Part shown: positions 9,803 through 18,232 of the stretch, piece by piece
Numbering within the stretch: position 1 is the first letter of the stretch
Layout of the letters: the number at the start of each line of letters is the position of its first letter
Source: an uncultured Odoribacter sp.
GTDB lineage: Bacteria > Bacteroidota > Bacteroidia > Bacteroidales > Marinifilaceae
Direction: 5' to 3'
Length of the DNA stretch: 64,000 bases
Assembly (NCBI GenBank): GCA_944321165.1
Contig: CALUKE010000002.1
Coordinates: 310,001-374,000 of the forward strand
Position numbers and translations under genes: made by a program
Notes under the pieces: generated by a model
Databases searched by the model: none
What the model was told of the DNA's origin: nothing
What the model saw: the letters and a program-made list of their open reading frames with translations, nothing else

Positions 9803-10086
9803 GTTTTGGCTGCTCATTTGTCAAAAGGCTGGCAGATGGAATCCGAGAGGCCTTCATTACGAGGCCTCTTGAAAATCTTACCTGTTAGGAAATAGGTCCT
9901 TTGGCTGAAGCGGACCAGTCGAAAACAAGATGCCGTTACACTTCCGGATGCGGGCTGAGATGGACCGGGCAGGTATGGGCGGCCCGGTCCAGTACGAGTC
10001 TGTCTTTCTTGTAGAACTCTCTTGCCGGCATGGTTTTGTTTGCTCGGTTTGATTGTTTGACATTTTTGCAATGACAACTGGAAAAA
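9803..10086. other. Hairpin-rich gap between convergent genes
   Basis: No convincing coding frame. It is visibly more G+C-rich than its surroundings and holds several stems: CGAGAGGCCT/AGGCCTCTTG (9844-9853 with 9862-9871), GGTCC/GGACC (9895-9899 with 9912-9916), a perfect 10-bp stem (9961-9970 with 9982-9991), and a longer-range pair ATGCCG/CGGCAT (9930-9935 with 10026-10031) that encloses that stem. The first hairpin lies 41 bases after the PKD-like gene and may terminate that operon, although no T run follows. A structured RNA on either strand is possible but unproven. Confidence 0.35.
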
Positions 10087-11361
10087 TCAATTCGTTTTTC
10101 CCAGTGCCAGCAGAATCGTTTCTACCGTGCCTTCAATGCCTAAGGATGAACTTTTCAGAGAAAGGTCATAACGGGTCGTGTCTCCCCATTTTTCTCCTGT
10201 ATAATATCTGTAATGGTTGGCTCGGAGGGTGTTGATTTTTTCAATTTCCCGGTTAGCCTCTTCGGGGGTGAGATGGAAATCCCGGGCGATCCGTTCCCGG
10301 GCAAATGATTTGTCTGCATAGATGAAGACATGTAGACAACCCGGAAATTCTTTTAATATGACATCGGCACAGCGTCCGACAATGACGCAGGGACCGGCTT
10401 CAGCGGCATGGAGCACTAATTTGCTCTGGGCGACGAAAAGACGGTCATCCGGAGAGAGACTTTTATTTACCGGCATGAGATGGTCCATCGAAATGTATTT
10501 CCAGAGAGTCCGGGAGGCAGTCATGCGTTGATCGTGGCATTCCACATAGCTGGTTGACAGACCGCTTTGCTGTACGGTCAGATTGATCAATTGCCGGTCA
10601 TAAAATTTCCACCCTAAACGTCGGGCCAGTTTTTCTCCGATTTCATGTCCTCCACTGCCATATTCTCGTGCGATTGTCACAATTGTGTAATTGGCTGGAT
10701 GTCTTGCCGGTTGCCGGTGTCGTTCCAACCATTGTCCCAGAAATCCGACGTGAGGTTGTATTTTCCCCACGAAGAAACCGACAAGAAAGGCGGACAAGAG
10801 GGTGCCTTCCCGAACTCCGCGAATTTCTCCGAAAAGAATGAATGAAAACAGGAGACTGATGATGATTAATGTGCAGTCAAAACCGATTTTTACCCGTCCA
10901 AAAGGTTTTTTCCAAATTTTGGCCAGTGTCAGCATCAAACCTTCTCCGGCGCAAAACATGACGTTGGCTGAAACTTGAAAAATAATTCCTGTGGCGACAA
11001 AAGCTGAGCCAAATACGACTAGAAGTAATCTCATAAGATAAATCTCCGGAATAAGCCAGACGGTAAGCCATACGGCAAAATCAACAAAAAAGCCGAAGAT
11101 GATGCCAATGCCGACTTGCAGGTATTGCAGTCTTGGAAAATCTTTCCGTAAGATTAAGATTTGCAACAGAACAAAAATTATATGCATGGCAATGGTGAAT
11201 TGCCCGACTGAAGGGGATAATCCTAAACTCAGGACATAGGGGGGACAAGAAATCGGCGTAATCCCCAGGTCTGCACGAATGCAAAACGCAATTCCCAAGG
11301 CCATGAAAAATAAGCCTAAGATCAACATTCCATACCGCTCAATAAGTTCTTTCCTTTTCAT
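10087..11361 (-). CDS. YczE/DUF6198-like membrane protein fused to cytidylate kinase-like domain
   Basis: A two-part protein of about 424 residues. The N-terminal half (about 1-200) has five or six membrane segments, starting with RYGMLILGLFFMALGIAF, and resembles YczE/YitT-type membrane proteins. The C-terminal half (about 220-420) is a cytidylate kinase-like domain: TIVTIAREYGSGGHEIGEKL (P-loop-like), ARRLGWKFYDRQLI, CVIVGRCADVILKE, and RERIARDFHLTPEEANREI. The kinase half may phosphorylate a nucleotide or be regulatory; this is not readable. I use the ATG at 11361; ATG at 11370 is also possible, and an ATG at 11451 adds 30 unlikely residues. A TATCTTTTG stretch on the minus strand (11393-11401) resembles a -7 box and supports the shorter start. 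Confidence 0.82.
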   Translation of the reverse strand: MKRKELIERYGMLILGLFFMALGIAFCIRADLGITPISCPPYVLSLGLSPSVGQFTIAMHIIFVLLQILILRKDFPRLQYLQVGIGIIFGFFVDFAVWLTVWLIPEIYLMRLLLVVFGSAFVATGIIFQVSANVMFCAGEGLMLTLAKIWKKPFGRVKIGFDCTLIIISLLFSFILFGEIRGVREGTLLSAFLVGFFVGKIQPHVGFLGQWLERHRQPARHPANYTIVTIAREYGSGGHEIGEKLARRLGWKFYDRQLINLTVQQSGLSTSYVECHDQRMTASRTLWKYISMDHLMPVNKSLSPDDRLFVAQSKLVLHAAEAGPCVIVGRCADVILKEFPGCLHVFIYADKSFARERIARDFHLTPEEANREIEKINTLRANHYRYYTGEKWGDTTRYDLSLKSSSLGIEGTVETILLALGKTN

Positions 11362-11489
11362 AACACGCATTTTTAGACAATGGGCGAAATTACAAAAGAT
11401 ACAGCGAAGGACAAAACAAGATAGGCGGTGTCTGAAAGAAATGAACATCAACTTTTCTGAAAAAAGGGGTGAAATTTTTTTAAATAAAA

Positions 11490-11514
11490 GTGGGATAAAG
11501 TGGTTTAAAGTGGG
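11490..11514 (+). promoter_or_regulatory. MraZ operator: three GTGG(G/T) repeats
   Basis: GTGGG at 11490, GTGGT at 11500 and GTGGG at 11510, spaced exactly 10 bases apart (one helical turn). MraZ is known to bind tandem TGGGN repeats with five-base spacers before its own operon. The site sits about 95-120 bases before mraZ and between divergent genes, so it could also touch the kinase-fusion gene. Confidence 0.85.
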
Positions 11515-11567
11515 AAATATTTCCTAATTTTACATCAAAAATACATGGTTTGTTTTAGAACCTTGTA

Positions 11568-11575
11568 TATATTTG
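11568..11575 (+). promoter_or_regulatory. -7 box of the dcw operon (TATATTTG)
   Basis: A perfect match to the Bacteroidetes TAnnTTTG box. A TTTG at 11549-11552 could be the -33 element but its 15-base gap is shorter than the usual 19-21. Transcription would begin near 11582, giving a 5' leader of about 27 bases to mraZ. A weaker alternative, TAATTTTA, lies at 11525. Confidence 0.55.
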
Positions 11576-11608
11576 TAACGAGTTGTAATTGGTTAAGTTA
11601 GTAATGTA

Positions 11609-12055
11609 ATGGCTTCATTTATCGGAGACTATACTTGTAAGGCAGACAACAAATGTCGGGTGGTGGTACCTGCTTCTTTCCGGAGGGTCATGGTGGCATC
11701 GCAACAGACGTTTTTTGTCTTGCGAAAGAATGTCTTCGGGAAATGTATTGACATGTATCCTTTGCAGGAGTGGGAGGCCATGATTGCCGGTGTCCGGGCT
11801 CGTCTGAATTTGTTCGATCCGCAGCATGCGGCTTTTTTTCGGGAATTTTGCCGGGGGACTCTGGAGGTGGAAATGGATGGTAACGGACGGATTCTTTTGC
11901 CGCGGAAGATGTTGCAAGAGGTCGGTATCGATAAGGAGATGGTTTTGGCTGCCCAGGATACGATGATTCAGATATGGGATGTCAATGCTTATGCGGCAGT
12001 GGCTGTCAGCGGCGATGAATTGGGTAGAATGGCGACGGAAATTTTTAAAAATTAA
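11609..12055 (+). CDS. mraZ: Transcriptional regulator MraZ
   Basis: DNA-binding regulator of the division and cell-wall operon, first gene of that operon. The 148 residues contain the two SpoVT/AbrB-like halves of the family: residues 1-60 with FIGDYTCKADNKCRVVVPASFR and residues 75-125 with the DGNGRILLPRKMLQ motif. Length matches the family (about 145-155). It probably represses its own promoter through the GTGGG repeats 95-120 bases upstream. The rsmH start lies five bases after its stop codon. Confidence 0.96.
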   Translation: MASFIGDYTCKADNKCRVVVPASFRRVMVASQQTFFVLRKNVFGKCIDMYPLQEWEAMIAGVRARLNLFDPQHAAFFREFCRGTLEVEMDGNGRILLPRKMLQEVGIDKEMVLAAQDTMIQIWDVNAYAAVAVSGDELGRMATEIFKN

Positions 12056-12060
12056 GATCG

Positions 12061-12975
12061 ATGGAGAGTGCCGAATATCATATACCGGTTTTGCTGAAAG
12101 AGTCAGTTGATGGCCTGGATATCCAACCTGACGGGGTGTATCTGGATCTGACTTTTGGAGGAGGTGGACATTCCCGAGAAATTCTGCGTCGCTTGGGAAC
12201 GGATGGATGTTTGTTGGGGTTCGATCAGGATGAAGATGCATTGGCCAATGTGCCGGAAGATGACCGTTTTATTTTTGTGAATCATAATTTCAGATATTTG
12301 CGTAATTTTATGCGCTATTACGGATATGAGCAGGTGGATGGTATTTTGGCGGATCTGGGCGTTTCTTCACACGAGTTTGATGAGGCCGATCGCGGTTTCT
12401 CGTTTCGTTTTGATGCGGAGTTGGATATGCGCATGAACCGGCGGACCGACCTGACAGCGGCGATGGTTTTGAATACGTATGAGGAAGAACGGCTGGCCCT
12501 GCTGTTTCGGAATTATGGAGAGGTGGAAAATGCCAGACGGCTGGCTGCTCTGATCGCGGGAGCTCGGAAAAAGCAGGCGATCAGAACTTCCGAGGAGTTT
12601 TACCGGATTGTTCAGCCCTGTATTCCGAAGTTGAAGGAGAAGAAATACCTGGCTAAGATATATCAGGCTCTGCGGATCGAAGTGAACGAGGAATTGGAGG
12701 CTTTGAAGGAGATGATGCAACAGGCCATGGAGGTGTTGAAACCGGGGGGACGTCTGGTGGTCATCACTTACCATTCTTTGGAAGACCGGATTGTCAAGAA
12801 TTTTTTGAAAGCCGGAAATGCAGACGGAAAGGTTGAAAAAGATTTGTTGTTCGGACATATATACCATAATTTTGAATCGGTAAATCAGAAGGTCATCGTA
12901 CCGTCTGAGGAAGAGATACAGCGAAATCCTCGGGCTAGAAGTGCCAAATTGAGGATTGCGAGGAAGAAAGATTGA
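12061..12975 (+). CDS. rsmH: 16S rRNA (cytosine1402-N4)-methyltransferase RsmH
   Basis: Methylates N4 of C1402 in 16S rRNA using S-adenosylmethionine. The 304 residues show the family hallmarks: YHIPVLLKE at the start, the SAM site LDLTFGGGGHSREIL (about 28-42), GFDQDEDA, DGILADLGVSSHEFD (about 97-111), GFSFRFDAELDMRMN, and a C-terminal GGRLVVITYHSLEDRIVKNF and NPRARSAKLRIA. Length is typical. Second gene of the dcw operon, where it is conserved behind mraZ. Confidence 0.97.
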   Translation: MESAEYHIPVLLKESVDGLDIQPDGVYLDLTFGGGGHSREILRRLGTDGCLLGFDQDEDALANVPEDDRFIFVNHNFRYLRNFMRYYGYEQVDGILADLGVSSHEFDEADRGFSFRFDAELDMRMNRRTDLTAAMVLNTYEEERLALLFRNYGEVENARRLAALIAGARKKQAIRTSEEFYRIVQPCIPKLKEKKYLAKIYQALRIEVNEELEALKEMMQQAMEVLKPGGRLVVITYHSLEDRIVKNFLKAGNADGKVEKDLLFGHIYHNFESVNQKVIVPSEEEIQRNPRARSAKLRIARKKD

Positions 12976-12999
12976 AATGGATTTTAATCGGAAAAGAAA

Positions 13000-13377
13000 A
13001 TGGGGAGTTATATTGAAAATGAGGAGGTCGTGGAAGAAGCGAAAGAAAAGGGTTCCCAGGAAACAAAATCAGCTTCTTCGGTAAAAAGCGTATTGGAAGG
13101 AAGTCTGCTGGCAGAAAAACTGAGGCAGAATATTTTTTATGTGCTGTTTGTGACAGTATTGGGTATTGTGTATATTTCAAACGGCTATTCTACGGAAAGA
13201 TTGCATCGGGAACGGGTGGCGCTGGAAAAAGAGGTGACCGATCTGCGTTTCGAATCGATTTCGGCTGCTGCTGATTTGATGTTGATGCGGAAGCAGTCTG
13301 AAATTATCAAACGGATAAAAAGAGAAGGATTGACACTGGAGGAAAGCAAGGAACCTCCAGTAAAATTATACAGATGA
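13000..13377 (+). CDS. ftsL: FtsL-like divisome protein
   Basis: Small bitopic division protein of 125 residues: a charged cytoplasmic tail (1-45), one membrane helix (about 46-62, FYVLFVTVLGIVYISNGY) and a periplasmic coiled coil (about 65-115, heptads of Leu/Ile with RLHREREVALEKEV-type charges). This matches the FtsL-like proteins found between rsmH and ftsI in Bacteroidetes. It would form a complex with FtsQ and a DivIC-type partner and activate FtsWI. Its stop overlaps the ftsI start in ATGA. Sequence conservation of FtsL is low, so the call relies on topology and position. Confidence 0.85.
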   Translation: MGSYIENEEVVEEAKEKGSQETKSASSVKSVLEGSLLAEKLRQNIFYVLFVTVLGIVYISNGYSTERLHRERVALEKEVTDLRFESISAAADLMLMRKQSEIIKRIKREGLTLEESKEPPVKLYR

Positions 13378-15485
13378 GTATGGCGATAAAAGATGACATA
13401 ACGTGGCGGACCATCATCATTTATGTGTTTATCGTATTGTTCGGTTGTCTGATCTTGATAAAAGCGGGGATTGTGATGACGGTACAGGGAGAGAAATGGC
13501 GTAAGATGGCGGCGGCAAACGTACCGGTGAAGCCGGTTGCCATAGAGCCGAATCGGGGGGATATATGGGCGGCGGATGGACGGATTCTGGCGACTTCGGT
13601 TCCTTATTATGAATTGCGTTTCGATCCGATTGCCGTGGACAAAAAGGTATTCAATGCGGAAGTGGACAGTTTGGCCTTGTGTCTTTCTCAGTTTTTTAAG
13701 GACGGTAGCAAGGCTTATTATAAGGAAAAATTGGTCGGTGCCCGGAATCGCAAACCGCGTCCCGACCGTTACTTGTTGATCAACCGTCGGCGGGTGAATC
13801 ACAAGGAACTGAAAAAAATTCGGCAGTTCCCTATTTTTCGTTTGGGAAAAAATCGGGGCGGTTTTCAGGTTATTGTTTATAATGAAAGATTGCAGCCTCA
13901 TGTCAATCTGGCCAGTCGGACCATCGGTTATCTGAACGAATCCGAGTCGGGGGTACGGGAAGGACGTGTGGGGCTGGAAGCCGCTTTCGAAAATCAGTTG
14001 AAAGGAGAAGCCGGCCAGGGAATCAAACGGATGATGTCCGGTACCTGGATGATATTGCCGCAGGAAGAACCGGAGGACGGTTATGATGTGGTGACGACCA
14101 TCGATGTGGATTATCAGGATATCGTGCAGCATGCCTTGAAAGCACAGCTGGAGAAAAGTGGGGCTACCAATGGCACGGCAATTCTGATGGAGGTGGAGTC
14201 GGGAGATATCAAGGCCATTGCCAACCTGGCCAAAAAGGACGGTACCTATGTCGAAAATCAGAATTTTGCGATCAGCGGGGCCGGAGAACCGGGTTCGGTG
14301 ATCAAGGCGGCAACAATCATCGCTTTACTGGAAGATGGTTGCGTCTCTCCCGAAGATACCATTGACCTGGGATCGTCGGGAAGATATAATTTCAAGGGAA
14401 GTGTACTCTCGGAATCACATGGCGGTTTAGGAAAGGTTACGGTGAAGCAGATGATGGAAAAGTCCTCGAACGGCATTGCCAAGTTGGTGTACGATTACTA
14501 CAAGGACCGGCCGGAAAAGTTTGTCAATCGCTGGTATGCCATGGGATTGAACAAGAAGACCGGTATCTGTCTGCCGGGAGAAGTCGATCCGTATATCAAA
14601 TATCCGAAAGAGAAGGGATGGAGCGGTATCAGTCTGCCTTGGATGAGTATTGGCTACGAATTGAAAATCACTCCACTGCAGTTGTTGTCTTTTTACAATG
14701 CCATTGCGAATGGGGGACAGCGGATGAAACCTCGCTTGGTGAAGGAGATCCGGAAGCGGGGAGAGGTGATTGAATCTTTTGATCCGGAAGAGGTTGGAGG
14801 GAGAATCTGCAGTCGGAAGACTTTGCATGAGGTGCAGGATATGCTGGAAGGGGTAGTAGAGAATGGTACGGCCCGGAATATATATACCTCCAAATACCGG
14901 ATTGCCGGCAAGACCGGTACGGCTCGGATGGCTGACGGTGCGGGGGGGTATAGCGGTGGACGCTATCGGGCCAGTTTCGTCGGTTATTTCCCGGCCGATC
15001 ATCCGTTGTATTCCTGTATTGTCGTTATCGACAATCCGACCAACGGCTACTATGCGACAACGGTATCGGCTCCGGTTTTTCGGGAGATCGCCGACAAGGT
15101 ATATTCGATGGCTTATGTTCAGTATGGAGAATCGGAATATGAGGTAGATAAATCTCTACCGGTTTGTAAAAACGGATTGCGGGAGGATTTTCGGACCATT
15201 TTTGACGATCTGGACATGGAACTGGATGGAATCCGGGATACGGATGAGGCGGATTGGGTGGTGACGGCCAGCAACGAAGGAGAACATGTATTGCTGAAAC
15301 CGCGTAGTATTTCTTATGCTTCGGTTCCCAATGTCATGGGTATGGGCTTGAGGGATGCATTGTACGTATTGGAGAATTCCGGTTTGAAAGTCGGTGTCGT
15401 GGGGGCAGGAATGGTAAGAAAGCAATCTTTGCGGGCCGGGAGTGAAGTGAGAAAGGGAAGTTATATACAAATAGAGTTAAGGTAA
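13374..15485 (+). CDS. ftsI: Division-specific penicillin-binding protein with PASTA domain
   Basis: Septal peptidoglycan transpeptidase (PBP3 type). The 703 residues have one N-terminal membrane helix (about 14-36), a PBP dimerisation domain (about 55-230) and a transpeptidase domain. Active-site motifs are visible: S308-V-I-K311 in GEPGSVIK, S364-S-N366, and K513-T-G515 in IAGKTGTARM. A single PASTA domain (about 640-703, VPNVMGMGLRDALYVLE) ends the protein. Length is longer than enterobacterial FtsI because of PASTA, which is common in Bacteroidetes. It starts inside the last codon of ftsL and is probably translationally coupled; ATG at 13380 is an alternative start. Confidence 0.96.
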   Translation: MSMAIKDDITWRTIIIYVFIVLFGCLILIKAGIVMTVQGEKWRKMAAANVPVKPVAIEPNRGDIWAADGRILATSVPYYELRFDPIAVDKKVFNAEVDSLALCLSQFFKDGSKAYYKEKLVGARNRKPRPDRYLLINRRRVNHKELKKIRQFPIFRLGKNRGGFQVIVYNERLQPHVNLASRTIGYLNESESGVREGRVGLEAAFENQLKGEAGQGIKRMMSGTWMILPQEEPEDGYDVVTTIDVDYQDIVQHALKAQLEKSGATNGTAILMEVESGDIKAIANLAKKDGTYVENQNFAISGAGEPGSVIKAATIIALLEDGCVSPEDTIDLGSSGRYNFKGSVLSESHGGLGKVTVKQMMEKSSNGIAKLVYDYYKDRPEKFVNRWYAMGLNKKTGICLPGEVDPYIKYPKEKGWSGISLPWMSIGYELKITPLQLLSFYNAIANGGQRMKPRLVKEIRKRGEVIESFDPEEVGGRICSRKTLHEVQDMLEGVVENGTARNIYTSKYRIAGKTGTARMADGAGGYSGGRYRASFVGYFPADHPLYSCIVVIDNPTNGYYATTVSAPVFREIADKVYSMAYVQYGESEYEVDKSLPVCKNGLREDFRTIFDDLDMELDGIRDTDEADWVVTASNEGEHVLLKPRSISYASVPNVMGMGLRDALYVLENSGLKVGVVGAGMVRKQSLRAGSEVRKGSYIQIELR

Positions 15486-15490
15486 CAAGT

Positions 15491-16948
15491 ATGAAAACAT
15501 TGGAAACATTATTGAATGGAGTACCTGTCAGGGAAATACATGGTGATGCAACGGTCTCCATCCAGCATATACAGTTTGATTCCCGTAAGATTGGTCCGGG
15601 GGATCTGTTTGTTGCTCAGCGAGGAGTCAGTGTCGATGGGCATGCCTTTGTGGAAAAGGCCGTAGCTGCAGGAGCGGTGGCGGTGGTTTGTGAGGAGTTG
15701 CCCGAACAGCGACGGGAAGGGGTGACCTATGTGCTGACTGCCGATTCGTCGGAGGCATTGGGACTGTTGGCTGATAATTATTGGGATCATCCTTCCCGGC
15801 AGTTGAAATTGGTCGGGGTGACCGGAACGAATGGAAAAACGACGACGGCCACTTTGTTGTACGAGTTGGTTCGGTTGGCCGGAGAGAAAGCCGGACTGTT
15901 GTCTACCGTGTGCAATTACGTCGGGGAGGAGAAAATTCCTTCTACCCATACGACTCCCGATGCACTGGCGATTCAGGCATTGTTGCGCCGGATGGTGGAT
16001 GCCGGCTGTCGTTACTGCTTCATGGAGGCCAGTTCGCATTCGATTCATCAGAAACGGATTGCCGGACTGGATTTTGATGGAGCCATCTTTTCAAATATCA
16101 CTCACGATCATTTGGATTATCACAAGACTTTCAGAGCTTATATCGAAGCCAAAAAGGCTTTTTTCGACCGATTGCCGGCCCATGCTTTTGCGTTGACCAA
16201 TGTAGACGATAAAAACGGTCGGGTGATGCTTCAGAATACCGTGGCTCATCGGTATACATATTCCTGTCGTACGATGGCAGATTTCAATGCCAGAATCGTA
16301 GAAAAACGGCTGGACGGTACTTTGTTGCGAATTGATGGAGTGGAGGTGTGGACGAAGTTTACCGGTGATTTTAATGCCTACAACATTTTAGCGGTGTATG
16401 CCGCTGCAGTGCTTTTGGGTTTCCCGAAAGAGAAAGTCCTGTCGTATGTGAGTTCGCTGATTCCGGTGGCTGGACGTTTTGAAACACTGCTTTCTCCGCA
16501 GGGAGTCATGGTCGTTGTCGACTATGCCCATACGCCGGATGCTTTGGAGAATGTGCTTTCAACCATTCAGGGATTGAAAGGCCGGAATAACCGGGTGATT
16601 ACAGTAGTGGGTGCCGGTGGGGATCGTGACAGGACCAAGCGGCCGGAAATGGCGGAAGTAGCCTGTCGTTACAGTGATCGGGTCATTCTGACTTCCGATA
16701 ATCCCCGTAGTGAGGAACCGGAGGAAATCATTCGGGACATGCAGGCTGGAGTTCGGGAAGAATGGCGGACAAAGGTTACGGAGATCGTCGAGCGTAAGAC
16801 GGCCATCGGAACTGCCATTGCCGGAGCCGATCCGGGGGATATCATACTGGTGGCCGGAAAAGGACACGAGGATTATCAGGAAGTGAAAGGGGTAAAACAC
16901 CATTTTGATGATAAAGAAGTGGTTCGGGAATTTTTTTCAGGTTGTTAA
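15491..16948 (+). CDS. murE: UDP-MurNAc-L-Ala-D-Glu:meso-diaminopimelate ligase
   Basis: Adds the third stem-peptide residue in cytoplasmic peptidoglycan precursor synthesis, using ATP. The 485 residues show the Mur ligase ATP site GTNGKTTT (about 112-119), the central-domain motifs EASSHSIHQKRI and NITHDHLDYH, and C-terminal VVVDYAHTPDALENVL. The specificity motif D403-N-P-R406 is that of meso-diaminopimelate-adding enzymes rather than lysine-adding ones, so the wall is predicted to be meso-DAP type. It begins five bases after ftsI, within the dcw operon. Confidence 0.97.
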   Translation: MKTLETLLNGVPVREIHGDATVSIQHIQFDSRKIGPGDLFVAQRGVSVDGHAFVEKAVAAGAVAVVCEELPEQRREGVTYVLTADSSEALGLLADNYWDHPSRQLKLVGVTGTNGKTTTATLLYELVRLAGEKAGLLSTVCNYVGEEKIPSTHTTPDALAIQALLRRMVDAGCRYCFMEASSHSIHQKRIAGLDFDGAIFSNITHDHLDYHKTFRAYIEAKKAFFDRLPAHAFALTNVDDKNGRVMLQNTVAHRYTYSCRTMADFNARIVEKRLDGTLLRIDGVEVWTKFTGDFNAYNILAVYAAAVLLGFPKEKVLSYVSSLIPVAGRFETLLSPQGVMVVVDYAHTPDALENVLSTIQGLKGRNNRVITVVGAGGDRDRTKRPEMAEVACRYSDRVILTSDNPRSEEPEEIIRDMQAGVREEWRTKVTEIVERKTAIGTAIAGADPGDIILVAGKGHEDYQEVKGVKHHFDDKEVVREFFSGC

Positions 16949-16968
16949 TTTTTAATTTTGAATAGGAG

Positions 16969-18219
16969 ATGTTTTATCATTTGTTTCAATATTTGGATGC
17001 ATATAATTTCCCGGGTGCCGGTATGTTTCAATACATAACCTTCCGTTCGGCATGTGCCATTATCTTGTCGCTGATTATTGCGACGGTCGTGGGGAAAAGA
17101 GTGATCCGGATGTTGCAAAAACAACAGATCGGGGAGGATATCCGTGATCTGGGCCTGGAAGGACAGATGGAGAAGAAAGGTACTCCGACGATGGGGGGAA
17201 TCATCATTTTGCTGGCTATTCTGATTCCGGTGCTCCTGTTTGCGCGTTTGGACAATATCTACACCCAACTGATGATTATTTCAACGATCTGGTTGGGACT
17301 GATCGGTTTTGCAGACGACTATATCAAAGTGTTCCGCAAGCATAAGGAAGGGTTGAAAGGTCGCTTTAAAGTGATCGGACAGGTCGGCTTGGGGCTGATT
17401 GTCGGTTTGACTCTCTATATGAGCGATGATGTGGTGATTCGGGAAAAGGCGACACTGAATGAAAAAGGCGTGGTTACCAGCACTGTGGACGAAGGTTTTT
17501 CGACCGAGGGAACCCAGAGTATCCGGACGGTCGATATCAAATCGACGAAAACGACGATTCCTTTTTTCAAGGACAATGAGTTCGATTACGCCTGGTTTAC
17601 TTCTTTTGCCGGAAAGTATGCCGATGATTTGGGGTGGATATTGTTCGTACTGGTCACGATTTTTATTATCACGGCGGTATCGAACGGGGCGAATCTGACG
17701 GATGGACTGGATGGACTGGCGACCGGTACGTCGGCCATTGTCGGGGCGACTTTGGGAATTCTGGCTTATGTCTCCGGAAACATGGTTTATGCCGATTATC
17801 TGAATATCATGTATATTCCTCATTCCGGAGAATTGGTGGTGTTTATTTCGGCTTTTATCGGAGCTACCATCGGTTTCCTGTGGTATAATTCTTATCCGGC
17901 ACAGGTTTTTATGGGAGATACCGGTAGTTTGGCTTTGGGAGGAATCATTGCGGTATTTGCGATCATTATCCACAAAGAGTTGCTGATACCGGCCCTGTGC
18001 GGTATTTTCCTGATGGAAAATTTGTCGGTAGTGATGCAGGTAAGTTATTTTAAATACACGAAAAAACGTTACGGCGAAGGGAAGCGGATCTTTTTGATGG
18101 CTCCTTTGCATCATCATTTCCAGAAGAAGGGAATTCCGGAACCGAAAATCGTAACCCGTTTCTGGATTGTTGGAATTATATTGGCTGTCGTAACGATTGT
18201 TACTTTGAAAATCAGATAA
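16969..18219 (+). CDS. mraY: Phospho-MurNAc-pentapeptide transferase MraY
   Basis: Integral membrane enzyme that transfers phospho-MurNAc-pentapeptide to undecaprenyl phosphate, giving lipid I. The 416 residues have about ten membrane helices, the motif [12 protein letters not shown] (about 64-75), the aspartate motif [16 protein letters not shown] (about 117-132), [13 protein letters not shown] (about 242-254) and [15 protein letters not shown] near the end. It is about 55 residues longer than the E. coli enzyme because of an insertion around 145-205 rich in Thr and Lys, a feature I associate with Bacteroidetes versions. GGAG precedes the ATG closely. Confidence 0.97.
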   Translation: MFYHLFQYLDAYNFPGAGMFQYITFRSACAIILSLIIATVVGKRVIRMLQKQQIGEDIRDLGLEGQMEKKGTPTMGGIIILLAILIPVLLFARLDNIYTQLMIISTIWLGLIGFADDYIKVFRKHKEGLKGRFKVIGQVGLGLIVGLTLYMSDDVVIREKATLNEKGVVTSTVDEGFSTEGTQSIRTVDIKSTKTTIPFFKDNEFDYAWFTSFAGKYADDLGWILFVLVTIFIITAVSNGANLTDGLDGLATGTSAIVGATLGILAYVSGNMVYADYLNIMYIPHSGELVVFISAFIGATIGFLWYNSYPAQVFMGDTGSLALGGIIAVFAIIIHKELLIPALCGIFLMENLSVVMQVSYFKYTKKRYGEGKRIFLMAPLHHHFQKKGIPEPKIVTRFWIVGIILAVVTIVTLKIR

Positions 18220-18232
18220 AATAAAAGTAGAT

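Noticed and set aside
9814..10077. Minus-strand open frame of 87 codons in the hairpin-rich gap
   Set aside because: Composition is unlike a real protein, no family resemblance, and its sequence is explained by stems and G+C-rich DNA.
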